The notes: generated by a model not told the origin, from the letters alone. A stretch of DNA of 64,000 bases from an uncultured Salinimicrobium sp. (GCA_946887075.1 CAMPKA010000015.1:6346-70345), one strand, 5' to 3'. Counted from the first letter of the stretch, positions 46,719-55,866 are shown. Numbers and translations: made by a program.

Positions 46719-47777
46719 ATGAGCATTAAGATCACAGGTGTGGGAAGTTATATCCCCAGTAGGATCGAAAAGAATTCGGATTTTGGCCGACATGAGTTCC
46801 GGTATGAAGACGGATCCACATTCAGCCAGTCCAACTCCGTTATTATCGAAAAATTCAAGGCGATCACAGGGATTGCGGAGAGACGGTATATCCAAAAGGA
46901 ACTCAATAATTCGGATATCGGATACCTGGCAGCAATTTTAGCTGTGGAGGACGCGAAAATAGACCCTGAAGAATTGGATTATATCATTGTCGCCCACAAC
47001 TATGGAGATGTGCTGCACGGGGATTCTCAAAGCGATACGGTACCCAGCCTGGCCACGAGGATCAAGCACAAAATGCGGATCAAAAACTCACGATGTGTGG
47101 CTTATGACATTCTTTTCGGATGTCCCGGTTGGGTTGAGGCAATGATTCAGGCTACCGCCTTTATCAGGAGCGGAATGGCACGGAAATGTCTCGTTATTGG
47201 ATCAGAAACGCTCTCAAGAGTAGTGGACCAACATGACAGGGATTCCATGATCTATTCGGATGGAGCCGGGGCTGCCATTGTCGAAGCTTCAGAAGAACCG
47301 GGGGGTATTCTCGCACATGAAAGCGCCACGCATTCCTTTGAAGAAGCTAATTTCATATACTTTGGAAGGTCGAACAACAGAGATCTGGACGATCCCCGCC
47401 GTTATATTAAAATGCATGGTCGCAAAATATACGAATTTGCCCTGAACCATGTTCCTGATGCCATGAAGAGCTGCCTGGATAAGAGCGGGAAAGGAATCGG
47501 AGAGGTCAGGAAGATCCTGATCCATCAGGCGAATGAGAAGATGGATGAGGCGATCATCAAGCGCTTTTATAAGCTGTATGGCCTGTCGGTTCCCCCTGGA
47601 ATCATGCCGATGAGCATAGACAAACTGGGAAACAGTAGTGTGGCTACAGTACCCACTCTGCTCGATTTGATCCTGAAAGGGAAGATGCCCGGGCACGAAC
47701 TTAAAACCGGTGATGTGGTTATATTCGCAAGTGTAGGCGCAGGGATGAACATCAACGCGATTGTTTACCAGTTCTAG
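46719..47777 (+). CDS. 3-oxoacyl-ACP synthase III-like ketosynthase
   Basis: Thiolase-fold enzyme condensing an acyl thioester with malonyl-ACP. The frame is open from a GTG at 46551, but the ATG at 46719 starts the protein at MSIKITGVGSYIPS, the normal KAS III N-terminus, and follows a promoter. The 352-residue product has the catalytic triad Cys135 (ILFGCPGW), His269 (ILIHQANEKM) and Asn305 (LGNSSVAT). Sequence around the active site differs from housekeeping FabH, so it is better read as a specialised KAS III of the phylum. It abuts a methyltransferase gene directly and then a glycosyltransferase gene. Confidence 0.88.
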   Translation: MSIKITGVGSYIPSRIEKNSDFGRHEFRYEDGSTFSQSNSVIIEKFKAITGIAERRYIQKELNNSDIGYLAAILAVEDAKIDPEELDYIIVAHNYGDVLHGDSQSDTVPSLATRIKHKMRIKNSRCVAYDILFGCPGWVEAMIQATAFIRSGMARKCLVIGSETLSRVVDQHDRDSMIYSDGAGAAIVEASEEPGGILAHESATHSFEEANFIYFGRSNNRDLDDPRRYIKMHGRKIYEFALNHVPDAMKSCLDKSGKGIGEVRKILIHQANEKMDEAIIKRFYKLYGLSVPPGIMPMSIDKLGNSSVATVPTLLDLILKGKMPGHELKTGDVVIFASVGAGMNINAIVYQF

Positions 47778-48299
47778 ATGTACGAAAATTCCTTTCCGAA
47801 TAAGCGATATGCCGAAACGATAAAATTTCTGAAGAGGAATATTCCTCCTCCTGCACATCTCCTGGACCTCGGGGTCAGAAATCCCTTTTCAGAAATTATG
47901 GAGCAGCATGGGTACCAGGTATCGAATACGCAGGGAGAAGATCTCGATATCGATTTCAGGAATGTCCATGATTCCCCGGCTGAAGTGGTCACTGCCCTGG
48001 AGATTTTTGAGCATCTGCTTGCCCCTTTCAACATCCTCAGGGAAATAAAGGCGGAAAAGCTCATCGCCAGCGTTCCCTTGCGCCTCTGGTTTTCGCCCGC
48101 CTATCGCAGCCCAACGGACATACGGGATCGACACTTCCATGAATTTGAGCCCTGGCAGTTCGACTGGCTTTTGGAGCGTACAGGTTGGAAAATCAGGGAC
48201 AGTCATAAATGGACAAATCCCGTTGCGAAAATCGGTTTTCGGCCGCTGCTTCGGGCCTTCACTCCAAGATATTACATTGTGTATGCCGAGCGGAAATAG
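47778..48299 (+). CDS. small SAM-dependent methyltransferase-like protein
   Basis: The 173-residue protein starts immediately after the ketosynthase stop. It has a class I methyltransferase-like fold: LLDLGVRNPFSEIMEQHG (motif I position, with GVRNP in place of a Gly-rich loop), EDLDIDF, and VVTALEIFEHLLAPFNILREI (post-motif I/II). The end has the strand pair GWKIRDSHKW and YYIVYAERK. The reduced Gly-rich motif makes SAM binding likely but not certain. The substrate is unknown. Confidence 0.75.
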   Translation: MYENSFPNKRYAETIKFLKRNIPPPAHLLDLGVRNPFSEIMEQHGYQVSNTQGEDLDIDFRNVHDSPAEVVTALEIFEHLLAPFNILREIKAEKLIASVPLRLWFSPAYRSPTDIRDRHFHEFEPWQFDWLLERTGWKIRDSHKWTNPVAKIGFRPLLRAFTPRYYIVYAERK

Positions 48300-49158
48300 C
48301 CCAGCTGCCCCGAAAATTGCAGTCATTATCCCTGCTCATGACGAACAGGCTTTTCTAGGCCGGTGTCTGGAATCCCTTACCCAGCAGACCCTCAAGCCGC
48401 AGAAACTGCTCATAGTGGATGATAATTCCTCCGATCTCACAACGTCCATTGCGCAACATTTTGCTGCCGAACATTCCTATATCAGTCTTCTCAGAGTGCG
48501 GTCCCATGAGCATCATCTCCCGGGGAGCAAAGTGGTATCGGCCTTTCTTAAAGGTCTGGAAAGCCTTGATGAAGACTGGGATATTTTGTGCAAGTTCGAC
48601 GCAGATCTCCTTTTCCCTCCGGATTACCTGCAGCAGATAGCTGTGCATTTCCAGTCCGATCCGACAGTGGGGATGGCCGGGGGCTTCTGTTATATCCGTC
48701 AGGGCGATCAATGGAAACTCGAATCCCTGACCGGACCGGACCATATCCGGGGTGCCCTGAAGGCTTATCGGAAGCAATGCTACAGGGATATAGGGGGGCT
48801 GCGGCCTTCCATGGGCTGGGATACCGTGGATGAACTGCTCGCGCAGTACAGAGGATGGAAGGTTCACACTGATCCTGCTCTCCAGGTAAAGCACCTGAGA
48901 CCAACAGGAGAGACCTACGGCAGAGCTTCGAAACTGAAGCAGGGAGAAGCATTCTATAAGATGAGATACGGATTGCTGATCACCCTGATCGCCTCCCTGA
49001 AGCTAGCCTGGAAAAAGGGAAAGCCGGGTCTGATCTTCGATTACTTCAGAGGTTACCTGGGAGCACGTGCGGCCAGGATGCCGTTTATTGTAAATGAAGC
49101 CGAAGGAGCCTTCATCCGGAAACTCCGGTATAAAAAAATGCTCGGAAAACTCTTCTGA
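48283..49158 (+). CDS. glycosyltransferase family 2
   Basis: The frame is open from 48139, but the ATG at 48283 gives MPSGNSPAAPKIAVIIPAHDE, the usual GT2 start, and a 17-nt overlap with the methyltransferase gene. The 291-residue protein has the nucleotide-sugar motifs PAHDEQAFLGRCLESL, LLIVDDNSSD and the metal-binding DAD in CKFDADLLFPPDYL. A later GWDTVDELLAQYRGWKV segment may be the acceptor region. No transmembrane helix is evident. Donor and acceptor are unknown; the operon suggests a lipid or glycolipid acceptor. Confidence 0.85.
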   Translation: MPSGNSPAAPKIAVIIPAHDEQAFLGRCLESLTQQTLKPQKLLIVDDNSSDLTTSIAQHFAAEHSYISLLRVRSHEHHLPGSKVVSAFLKGLESLDEDWDILCKFDADLLFPPDYLQQIAVHFQSDPTVGMAGGFCYIRQGDQWKLESLTGPDHIRGALKAYRKQCYRDIGGLRPSMGWDTVDELLAQYRGWKVHTDPALQVKHLRPTGETYGRASKLKQGEAFYKMRYGLLITLIASLKLAWKKGKPGLIFDYFRGYLGARAARMPFIVNEAEGAFIRKLRYKKMLGKLF

Positions 49159-49160
49159 CG

Positions 49161-50822
49161 CTATTCCAGAGCAATCAACAGGGGTTCACCGGTTGCGCCA
49201 CTGGGAAATGGAATCCCGAGTAGTGCCGCGATGGTAGGCGCTATGTCCACGATCTCAGACCGTTTCAGACTGTTCCCGCTTTTAATTCCCTTACCAAAAA
49301 AGATCAGGGGCGCATGGGTGTCGTAATTATTACCAGACCCATGGGTGGAACCGGTCGGAGAGTAGGAAATTACCCCAGGTTCCAGGACAAGGACCACATC
49401 CCCACTTCTTTTCTGATGAAACCCATTGTCCACCGCCGAAGCCATCTGTTCTGAATAGCTGGTTCCCATCAGGTCGTCCCTTTTGAAAGCCTTGTTGATC
49501 CTGTCGTACTGCAAGGCGAAATGGACGATCAGATCCTGTAGCTGTTCTCTGTCAAGAGATGCCTTTTCTACCCGCTCATAGCTGAGGAATACCTGATCGT
49601 TCGAAATGTTCTCGACGAGGTCCGAGTGACCGGTTTTGCTCTGAAGGAATGCATCCAGCTGGTCGGAGAAGGCACCGTAGTCGAAATATCCCGCCGGGAT
49701 TCTTCTGGACTGCAGATAGGCGGGTACCTGTACGGCTCCGTGATCGGCAGTTAGGAAAAGCGTATAATTCCCCTGACCCACCTTTTCGTCAAGAGCATTA
49801 AGCAATCTCGCCAGTTCAGCATCAAGCCGCAGATAGGTGTCCTGCACCTCTTTGGAATTCACCCCGAAATTATGGCCGACGTAGTCAGTCGAGGAATAGC
49901 TCACGGTAAAAAAGTCGGTGATCTCATCCTGGCCCAGTGCTTCTCCCTCCAGCGCGGCAAGGGCAAAATCTGTTGTGAGGGAATTTCCAAAAGGGGTGGC
50001 CTTAATGATATCATAGCCCCCGTTCTTGTCGCTCAGCGCCTTAAGGTCATAAGGAAACTCAGCCGTCTCCTTTCCATTAAATCCCCCTTCAAAATCATTG
50101 AGGTCACTTCCGCTTTCGACATAAGAATTCAAAGGCTCCGTGGGTTCCCAAACCCGGAGATACTGGTCCGCTTTTCTCGAAGCATTAAAGTTTTTCACCC
50201 ACTGCGGGAGCTCCTCCATGTAAAACGAACTCGTGATCCATTTTCCCTCATCTCGCCCATGAAACCAATATGCTGCATTGGCCGTATGCCCAGCTGGAAG
50301 GATAGCCCCGCGATCCTTTAGGGCTACTCCTATGGTTTTCCCCCTCATCTGCGTGTGCAGGCGGTTTTCGTCTGAAACCGTTGTGGTGATCATCCGGTGG
50401 GGTGACATCTGGCCCGCATCGGAATCTGTACCGACCGACTTCACTGAATTGTCTTCAACACAGTATACCATAGTCCCCGCGAATTTATCATACCAGTTGT
50501 TGGAAATGATCCCATGCGTCTGAGGAGTCGATCCGGTGTAGACGGAAGCGTGCCCCGGGCCTGTGTAGGTTGGGATATAATTAAAGTGATTATTTCTAAA
50601 ATTGAATCCTTCCCTAACCAGACGTTTGAACCCTTCCTCTCCAAAACGATCCCAGAACCTGGTGAGATAATCGTACCGCATCTGATCGACCACCACCCCG
50701 ACCACAAGTGCAGGTGTGGCCCGGAGATCCTTTTCGGGGTCGAATTTCTTAGTATGCGCTTCCTGGGCAGAAGCCGAAATGGTTGTAAAAGAAAAAAACA
50801 GGAGGAAAAGCAAGCTACGCAT
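49161..50822 (-). CDS. PafA-like alkaline phosphatase
   Basis: Exported phosphatase of the alkaline phosphatase superfamily, close to Bacteroidota PafA, which hydrolyses phosphomonoesters. The ATG at 50822 gives a clean signal peptide (MRSLLFLLFFSFTTISASAQ), and a promoter lies just upstream, so the earlier ATG at 50849 is rejected. The 553-residue protein has VVGVVVDQMRYDYL (metal Asp), nucleophile Thr in YTGPGHASVYTG, Asn in GIISNNWYDK and Lys/Arg in ALKDRGAILPAG, matching the PafA active site. Further metal ligands are in YSSTDYVGHNFG and FLTADHGAVQ. It probably scavenges phosphate in the periplasm. Confidence 0.9.
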   Translation of the reverse strand: MRSLLFLLFFSFTTISASAQEAHTKKFDPEKDLRATPALVVGVVVDQMRYDYLTRFWDRFGEEGFKRLVREGFNFRNNHFNYIPTYTGPGHASVYTGSTPQTHGIISNNWYDKFAGTMVYCVEDNSVKSVGTDSDAGQMSPHRMITTTVSDENRLHTQMRGKTIGVALKDRGAILPAGHTANAAYWFHGRDEGKWITSSFYMEELPQWVKNFNASRKADQYLRVWEPTEPLNSYVESGSDLNDFEGGFNGKETAEFPYDLKALSDKNGGYDIIKATPFGNSLTTDFALAALEGEALGQDEITDFFTVSYSSTDYVGHNFGVNSKEVQDTYLRLDAELARLLNALDEKVGQGNYTLFLTADHGAVQVPAYLQSRRIPAGYFDYGAFSDQLDAFLQSKTGHSDLVENISNDQVFLSYERVEKASLDREQLQDLIVHFALQYDRINKAFKRDDLMGTSYSEQMASAVDNGFHQKRSGDVVLVLEPGVISYSPTGSTHGSGNNYDTHAPLIFFGKGIKSGNSLKRSEIVDIAPTIAALLGIPFPSGATGEPLLIALE

Positions 50823-50846
50823 CTGAAGGATTTTTATATGAAAACC

Positions 50847-50854
50847 CAAAAATA
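50847..50854 (-). promoter_or_regulatory. -7 element for the PafA-like gene
   Basis: TATTTTTG on the minus strand (50854-50847) ends 24 nt before the ATG at 50822 and overlaps the alternative ATG at 50849, which therefore could not be transcribed from it. No clear -33 TTG. Confidence 0.55.
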
Positions 50855-50936
50855 CAAATAATTGTAGGTTTTAAAGATTAAGTTAAGCCCCAATCCTATG
50901 CTTTAAAAAATTAGTATTTTAGCCCAAATTTCTGCA

Positions 50937-51674
50937 ATGGCGTACCTGCAATCTATCGGCGAATATTTCTTGATGATGAAAGGGGTATTCGGCCGAATGA
51001 CCAAGAGGTCGGTACTGATCAATCTGATCTTCAAGGAAATCGACGATCTGATAATCGGTTCCCTCGGTATCGTCTCCTTTATCTCCTTCTTTATTGGAGG
51101 TGTTGTAGCGATCCAGACCGCACTCAACCTGAACAACCCGCTAATCCCCAGAACCCTGATCGCATTTGCTGCACGGCAATCCGTGATCCTGGAGTTTGCT
51201 CCGACCTTTATATCGATAATTATGGCTGGGAAGGTAGGTTCCTATATCACCTCCAGTATCGGAAGTATGCGGGTTACCCAACAAATCGATGCCCTCGAGG
51301 TTATGGGAATAAATTCGCTCAACTACCTCGTCTTTCCAAAGATCATAGCGATGCTCACCTATCCTTTTGTCATTGCGATCTCCATGTTTCTTGGGATTCT
51401 GGGAGCTTATTTTGCCGGGGTTTTCGGTGGATTTGTATCCTCCCAGGATTTCATTACGGGACTGCAGGACGAATTCATCCCCTTCCACCTCGTATACGCA
51501 TTTATCAAGACCTTTCTCTTCGCCCTGCTCCTGGCCACCATTCCCTCATATCATGGCTACTACATGAAGGGAGGGGCCCTTGAAGTCGGGCAGGCAAGCA
51601 CCACCTCCTTCGTGTGGACCAGTGTGGCCATCATCGTCGTGAACTATATCGTAACCCAACTACTGCTGAGCTGA
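50937..51674 (+). CDS. mlaE: MlaE-family ABC transporter permease
   Basis: Inner-membrane permease for phospholipid transport between inner and outer membranes. The 245-residue protein has about five to six helices and the family motifs SFISFFIGGVVAIQTALN, LEFAPTFISIIMAGKVGSYI and GSMRVTQQIDALEVMGINS. The stop overlaps the mlaF ATG by one base (TGATG). No MCE-domain gene (mlaD) follows. Confidence 0.92.
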   Translation: MAYLQSIGEYFLMMKGVFGRMTKRSVLINLIFKEIDDLIIGSLGIVSFISFFIGGVVAIQTALNLNNPLIPRTLIAFAARQSVILEFAPTFISIIMAGKVGSYITSSIGSMRVTQQIDALEVMGINSLNYLVFPKIIAMLTYPFVIAISMFLGILGAYFAGVFGGFVSSQDFITGLQDEFIPFHLVYAFIKTFLFALLLATIPSYHGYYMKGGALEVGQASTTSFVWTSVAIIVVNYIVTQLLLS

Positions 51675-52441
51675 TGATAGAAGTAAAGAACATCAAGAAA
51701 GCCTTTAACGGGGAAGAGATCCTGAAGGGAATCACCACGACTTTTCCCAAGGGGCAAACGAATCTGATCATAGGACAGTCGGGAGCCGGTAAAACCGTTT
51801 TCCTGAAGTGTCTGCTGGGCCTCTTTCGGCCGGATTCCGGAAAAATCATATTTGATGGGGCTCCTTACTCCTCCTTTGATGAGGAACAACAACGCGAACT
51901 CAGGCAGCAGATCGGAATGGTCTTTCAGGGGGGAGCCCTTTTCGATTCCATGACTGTGGAGGAGAACGTGATGTTTCCCCTGCGAATGTTCACCAGGCAA
52001 CGGAGGTCGGTCATGTTGAAACGTGTGAGAGAGGTCCTTGACAGGGTGAACCTGGCAGAGGCACAGCACGGGAAATTTCCTGTAGAGATCAGCGGGGGTA
52101 TGCAAAAGCGGGTTTCGATCGCACGAGCCATTGTCAACCAGCCGAAGTACCTATTCTGCGACGAGCCGAATTCGGGGCTGGACCCTCAGACCGCCACCGT
52201 CATCGACAACCTTATCCTTGAGATCACCAGGGAATCTGACATCACCACAGTTATCAATACGCATGACATGAACTCAGTCCTGGAAATCGGAGAAAAGATC
52301 ATTTTTCTGCAAAATGGGAGACTGGAGTGGGAAGGCGATAAAGATGTCATCTTTAAAACAGAAAATGAAGCTGTGACAGAATTTGTCTATTCTTCAGATC
52401 TCTTCAGAAAAGTAAGGAAGGCGCAGCTACAGGGTCTTTAA
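51674..52441 (+). CDS. mlaF: MlaF-family ABC transporter ATP-binding protein
   Basis: ATPase driving the MlaE permease. The frame is open from 51614, but the ATG at 51674 gives MIEVKNIKKAFNGEE, the normal ABC start. The 255-residue protein has Walker A GQSGAGKT (about 36-43), Q-loop VFQGGALFDSMTVEENV, signature ISGGMQKRVSIARA, Walker B YLFCDEPNSGLDP and H-loop NTHDM. The SGGMQKR variant is typical of the Mla/Mkl branch. Confidence 0.93.
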   Translation: MIEVKNIKKAFNGEEILKGITTTFPKGQTNLIIGQSGAGKTVFLKCLLGLFRPDSGKIIFDGAPYSSFDEEQQRELRQQIGMVFQGGALFDSMTVEENVMFPLRMFTRQRRSVMLKRVREVLDRVNLAEAQHGKFPVEISGGMQKRVSIARAIVNQPKYLFCDEPNSGLDPQTATVIDNLILEITRESDITTVINTHDMNSVLEIGEKIIFLQNGRLEWEGDKDVIFKTENEAVTEFVYSSDLFRKVRKAQLQGL

Positions 52442-52445
52442 TGGC

Positions 52446-53528
52446 CTAACCCAGATCCTCCCCGAATTTTTCCTGTACCCTGGCCCGGATGGACTTGATT
52501 TCCTGCTCCTTTTCCTTCGGGACGATCAACAGGACCTCCTTCTCATCGACAACAATGTAATCCCGTAGCCCTTCCAGGACCACCACCTTGTCGGAAGTGG
52601 AGGTAACGATATTGCCACGGGAATCTTCGGCGAGGAGGCGCACGCCGACAGCAGCATTCTGTTGCTCATCCTTCTCGGATTCGCTATATAGGCTTCCCCA
52701 GGTTCCCAGGTCATTCCAGTCAAAGGAAGCCGGTATGACAAAGACCGTATCCTTTTCCCGTTCCAAGATTCCATAATCAATTGAGATGTTCTCTGCCAAT
52801 GGGTATCTTTCATGGAGAAACTTCCGCTCTCCAGAGGTGTTCAGGAGTTCCTGATCCCGAACAAACAGCTCATACATCTCCGGTAGATTCTTTTGGAAGG
52901 CCCGGAGAATGAACCGGAGATTCCAGATGAAAATACCGGCATTCCAGAGATAGTTGCCTTCCCGGAGAAAATTTCTGGCAGTTTCATAGTTCGGCTTCTC
53001 TGTAAATTTTGCCACCGGTTTCAGGACACCGTGATGGCTGCGATCAAACTCGATATAACCGTATCCGGTATTGGGGAAGGTAGGTTCAATGCCCAGGGTG
53101 ACGATCCTGTCGTTTTCACGGCAGAGATCAAAGGCCGGTTCAAGATCCGTGAGAAAGGCGGTTTCATCTTCAATCCAGTGATCGCTGGGGGCCATGATCA
53201 TTACAGCCGCCGAATTGCGCTTCCGAATTTTTAAAGCCGCAAGCAACACGGCCGGGGCGGTGTTTCTCATGACAGGTTCCAGAACGACCTGCTCCTCTTT
53301 GACCTCCGGAAGCTGTTCCTTTACCAGCTCCTGATAGGTTTCATTGGTAAGGATATAGATGTTTTCTGAGGGGACCAGTTTCCCCAATCTTTTAAAGGTC
53401 GTCTGAAGCAGGCTCTCCCCTTTCCCAAGGAGATCTCGGAATTGTTTGGGTCGGGCCGCCGTGCTTACGGGCCAGAAGCGGGATCCTATTCCTCCTGCCA
53501 TGATGAGGGCAAAATTGTTCTGGTTCAT
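52446..53528 (-). CDS. manC: mannose-1-phosphate guanylyltransferase
   Basis: Makes GDP-mannose for glycans and GDP-fucose. The 360-residue protein has the nucleotidyl-transferase signature LIMAGGIGSRFWPVSTAARPKQF (about 8-30) and MRNTAPAVLLAALKI. The sugar-binding motif FTEKPNYETA and YLWNAGIFIW follow, and ASFDWNDLGTWGSLY lies further on. It has no C-terminal phosphomannose isomerase domain, so it is the single-function form. It starts a minus-strand set of four downstream genes by position, but sits downstream of the SprT gene (11 nt). Confidence 0.94.
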   Translation of the reverse strand: MNQNNFALIMAGGIGSRFWPVSTAARPKQFRDLLGKGESLLQTTFKRLGKLVPSENIYILTNETYQELVKEQLPEVKEEQVVLEPVMRNTAPAVLLAALKIRKRNSAAVMIMAPSDHWIEDETAFLTDLEPAFDLCRENDRIVTLGIEPTFPNTGYGYIEFDRSHHGVLKPVAKFTEKPNYETARNFLREGNYLWNAGIFIWNLRFILRAFQKNLPEMYELFVRDQELLNTSGERKFLHERYPLAENISIDYGILEREKDTVFVIPASFDWNDLGTWGSLYSESEKDEQQNAAVGVRLLAEDSRGNIVTSTSDKVVVLEGLRDYIVVDEKEVLLIVPKEKEQEIKSIRARVQEKFGEDLG

Positions 53529-53539
53529 TTAGGTCCTTT

Positions 53540-54145
53540 TTAAGTCGCTGCTCTCAATAGTTCCACTTCTGCATTGGGCTGAAACAGGTATATCTTTCCG
53601 GTTTCAACCTCCACGCATTCATACCGCTTTACACGCCGTTGCCCCTTTCGGAAAATACGTCCGTTATAGATCCGGAAGATACTTCCGTAGGGCACCTCAA
53701 AAACATAATTCCGGTCGTTCTCCGGATCGAAGGATTTTAAAGCCACAGAGAGCTGCGCATCCGTATCGCTGCTCGCTCTCGGATTCCTGAAGTGGGATGC
53801 GATCAGAGGCAGAAGTTGCGAGGGAAATATTTCCGGACGAATAAAGGGAAGCATGATCTTCTGGAAGGTGAATTTCCATTCCCTGCCATGCGGTGCAATA
53901 GACCTTCCAAAATGCTCAAATGCTAGCAGGTGGGCGATCTCGTGTATCAGGGTGATCAGGAAGCGGTATTTGTTCAAATTCGCATTCACGGTGATTCGGT
54001 GACCGCCATCGGAAAGTCGGCGGTAGTCCCCATGCCTCGTTTTCCTTTCGTTCACGATTTTGAGATGTACCCCGTGGGCCTCAATGAGATCGAAAACCGG
54101 ATCAACAGCATGAGAAGGCAAATATTTGGCTAGGACATGCTTCAT
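53540..54145 (-). CDS. SprT-like zinc metalloprotease-fold protein
   Basis: The 201-residue protein has the zinc motif LIHEIAHLLAFEHFG (about 66-80) with GREWKFTFQ downstream, as in the SprT/Spartan fold. The C-terminal region (VPYGSIFRIYNGRIFRKGQRR, ECVEVETGKIYLFQP) resembles a beta domain but lacks the CxxC zinc ribbon of some SprT proteins. In eukaryotes Spartan cleaves DNA-protein crosslinks; a bacterial role is not established. It is 3 nt from the SDR gene and 11 nt from manC. Confidence 0.85.
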   Translation of the reverse strand: MKHVLAKYLPSHAVDPVFDLIEAHGVHLKIVNERKTRHGDYRRLSDGGHRITVNANLNKYRFLITLIHEIAHLLAFEHFGRSIAPHGREWKFTFQKIMLPFIRPEIFPSQLLPLIASHFRNPRASSDTDAQLSVALKSFDPENDRNYVFEVPYGSIFRIYNGRIFRKGQRRVKRYECVEVETGKIYLFQPNAEVELLRAAT

Positions 54146-54148
54146 CCG

Positions 54149-54832
54149 TCAGGGGGTACTGCTTGAGACTTGAAGAAATTTACCGTTGAACAACCTGTTT
54201 CCCTCAAGGGCGAACTGGACAATATAACGCGCCATTTCCTCCGGCTGCAGGGGAGCCTGATATCCCGGAAAAGCCTCCCGGAGCATCTCCGTCTGCACCG
54301 CCCCGAGCGCAAGTGCATTAAAAGAAGGGCCTGATTCCTTGTATTCCTCCGCCAGCAGCTCCGTCAGGGTAATGACCGCTCCCTTGCTTGAGCTGTAGGC
54401 GGAGAGACCGGGGAATTTGATGCTTCCCTGGACTCCCCCCATACTGCTGATCATCACGACATGGCCGCTTTTTTCCATGAAGGGCAGCACCGTCCTGGTA
54501 AGGCCTGCAAGGCCAAAAACATTGATCTCATATACACGTTTGAATTCTTCGGTGCTGATCTCCGCAAAGGGCTTGTTTACAATTGCCCCGGCATTGTGGA
54601 TTAGAATATCGACTTTCCCCCAACGGTTCTTTACAAACTCCGAAACCCGCTCCAGGTCATCAACGGAGGTGATATCGAAACTCAGGCTGTGTACCTTCTC
54701 CATCTCCAGGTTCCGTACAGGCGAGGCATTGCGCGAAAGCGCGAGTACCTCGTGTCCCTGGTCAACCAGAATCTTTACGGTCTCCAACCCGATGCCCCGG
54801 CTTGTTCCGGTAATAAGGATCTTCTTGCTCAT
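54149..54832 (-). CDS. short-chain dehydrogenase/reductase
   Basis: NAD(P)-dependent oxidoreductase; substrate unknown. The 227-residue protein has the cofactor motif GTSRGIGLETV (TGxxxGxG, about residues 8-18), the structural NAG motif in LIHNAGAI, catalytic Ser in VVMISSMGG and YSSSK (YxxxK). It overlaps the M28 peptidase gene upstream by 4 nt and ends 3 nt before the SprT gene, so the three genes form an operon. Confidence 0.9.
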   Translation of the reverse strand: MSKKILITGTSRGIGLETVKILVDQGHEVLALSRNASPVRNLEMEKVHSLSFDITSVDDLERVSEFVKNRWGKVDILIHNAGAIVNKPFAEISTEEFKRVYEINVFGLAGLTRTVLPFMEKSGHVVMISSMGGVQGSIKFPGLSAYSSSKGAVITLTELLAEEYKESGPSFNALALGAVQTEMLREAFPGYQAPLQPEEMARYIVQFALEGNRLFNGKFLQVSSSTP

Positions 54833-55830
54833 CGCAACACTATTTCAGGGTTTTCTGAATTGGCCATGGCGATCACTCCTGGGAGCAGTGCCTCAATCAC
54901 CCGCTCCATATGGGTGACATCTATGTTTTCAAATTCATCATCCACATGATGATAATAGGAATAGTTGGTAAAATCAAAACTCGAAACGGTGTGTGCCGGG
55001 ACCTGGAATTCTTCGAAGAACGGATAATTATCGCTCCTTCTGAAAAGATTATACTCCTCGGCCTGAGGAAGAAATCCAACTACCTGCTCCTCCGAATAGC
55101 TATTAAATTTCTCGGCGAGGTTGGACCGGTCATAGCCAGTGAGGTACACCTGGTAATCCTTGTCTCGCATCGGTGCCCCGATCATCTCGATATTGAACAT
55201 CAAATATAGTTCCTGACCGTTTTCCCCAAAGGATCGGGCCAAGTCCTTCGCAAGTTCTGTTGAACCGACCAATCCCATCTCTTCAGCTGAAAACAATGCC
55301 AAGATCACGCTTCTTCTGAGGTCCCTTGTGGAAAGGAATTTCGCGATTTCCAGGACCGCAGTAGTCCCGCTCGCATTGTCATTTGCCCCGTTGGCAATCC
55401 CATCTCCGCCGACCTCCTCCCCGGTTCCAATATGGTCATAATGTGCCCCGATAAGGATCACCTCATCCTTTAGCTCAGGATCCGTTCCCTCCAGATAACC
55501 CACGACGTTATGGCCGGTCAGTCCCTTTACCTCAAAACTGTGCCGGTAGGTATCGAAATAGGGACGGATACCCGCACGTTCCAATTCAGCTATGATATAA
55601 GCTGCAGCACGTTCAATATTTTCCGATCCCGTCGGTCTACCCGCCAGGGCATCAGAAGATAGGAACTCCATCGTCCTGGCGATGTCTTTTTTCTCGACTT
55701 CCTGGAGGATCTCCTTCCTCAGATCAGGCTGGAGTACGGCCTTTTTACCATTGATGTGGCTAGCCCCACCACAGCCGATCAGGATCATCTCCATCAACAA
55801 CAGAAGCAGATTGGGATAATATCTTGCCAT
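54829..55830 (-). CDS. M28-family metallopeptidase lipoprotein
   Basis: Aminopeptidase-type zinc enzyme at the cell envelope. The 333-residue protein has a lipobox LIGCG (Cys about residue 20), the M28 motifs IGAHYDHIG (first His/Asp), NGANDNASGTTAVLEIA, FSAEEMGLVGS (Glu pair) and a last metal His in YHHVDDEFENID. A PA-like insert is absent. It is preceded by the pdhC terminator, so its transcript starts separately. Confidence 0.9.
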   Translation of the reverse strand: MARYYPNLLLLLMEMILIGCGGASHINGKKAVLQPDLRKEILQEVEKKDIARTMEFLSSDALAGRPTGSENIERAAAYIIAELERAGIRPYFDTYRHSFEVKGLTGHNVVGYLEGTDPELKDEVILIGAHYDHIGTGEEVGGDGIANGANDNASGTTAVLEIAKFLSTRDLRRSVILALFSAEEMGLVGSTELAKDLARSFGENGQELYLMFNIEMIGAPMRDKDYQVYLTGYDRSNLAEKFNSYSEEQVVGFLPQAEEYNLFRRSDNYPFFEEFQVPAHTVSSFDFTNYSYYHHVDDEFENIDVTHMERVIEALLPGVIAMANSENPEIVLR

Positions 55831-55841
55831 GAGCCGAAGAT

Positions 55842-55866
55842 AAAAAAAATCCCACGAGTGTGGGAT
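55842..55866 (-). terminator. intrinsic terminator after pdhC
   Basis: On the minus strand ATCCCAC (55866-55860 side) pairs with GTGGGAT (55855-55849), a 7-bp stem with a 4-nt loop, followed by T8. It starts 25 nt after the pdhC stop and separates the pdh genes from the M28 peptidase operon. Confidence 0.88.

Noticed and set aside
48139..48282. 48-codon extension of the glycosyltransferase inside the methyltransferase gene
   Set aside because: It would overlap most of the upstream gene's 3' end; the ATG at 48283 fits GT2 proteins.
51614..51673. 20-codon extension of mlaF inside mlaE
   Set aside because: The ATG overlapping the mlaE stop gives the normal ABC N-terminus.
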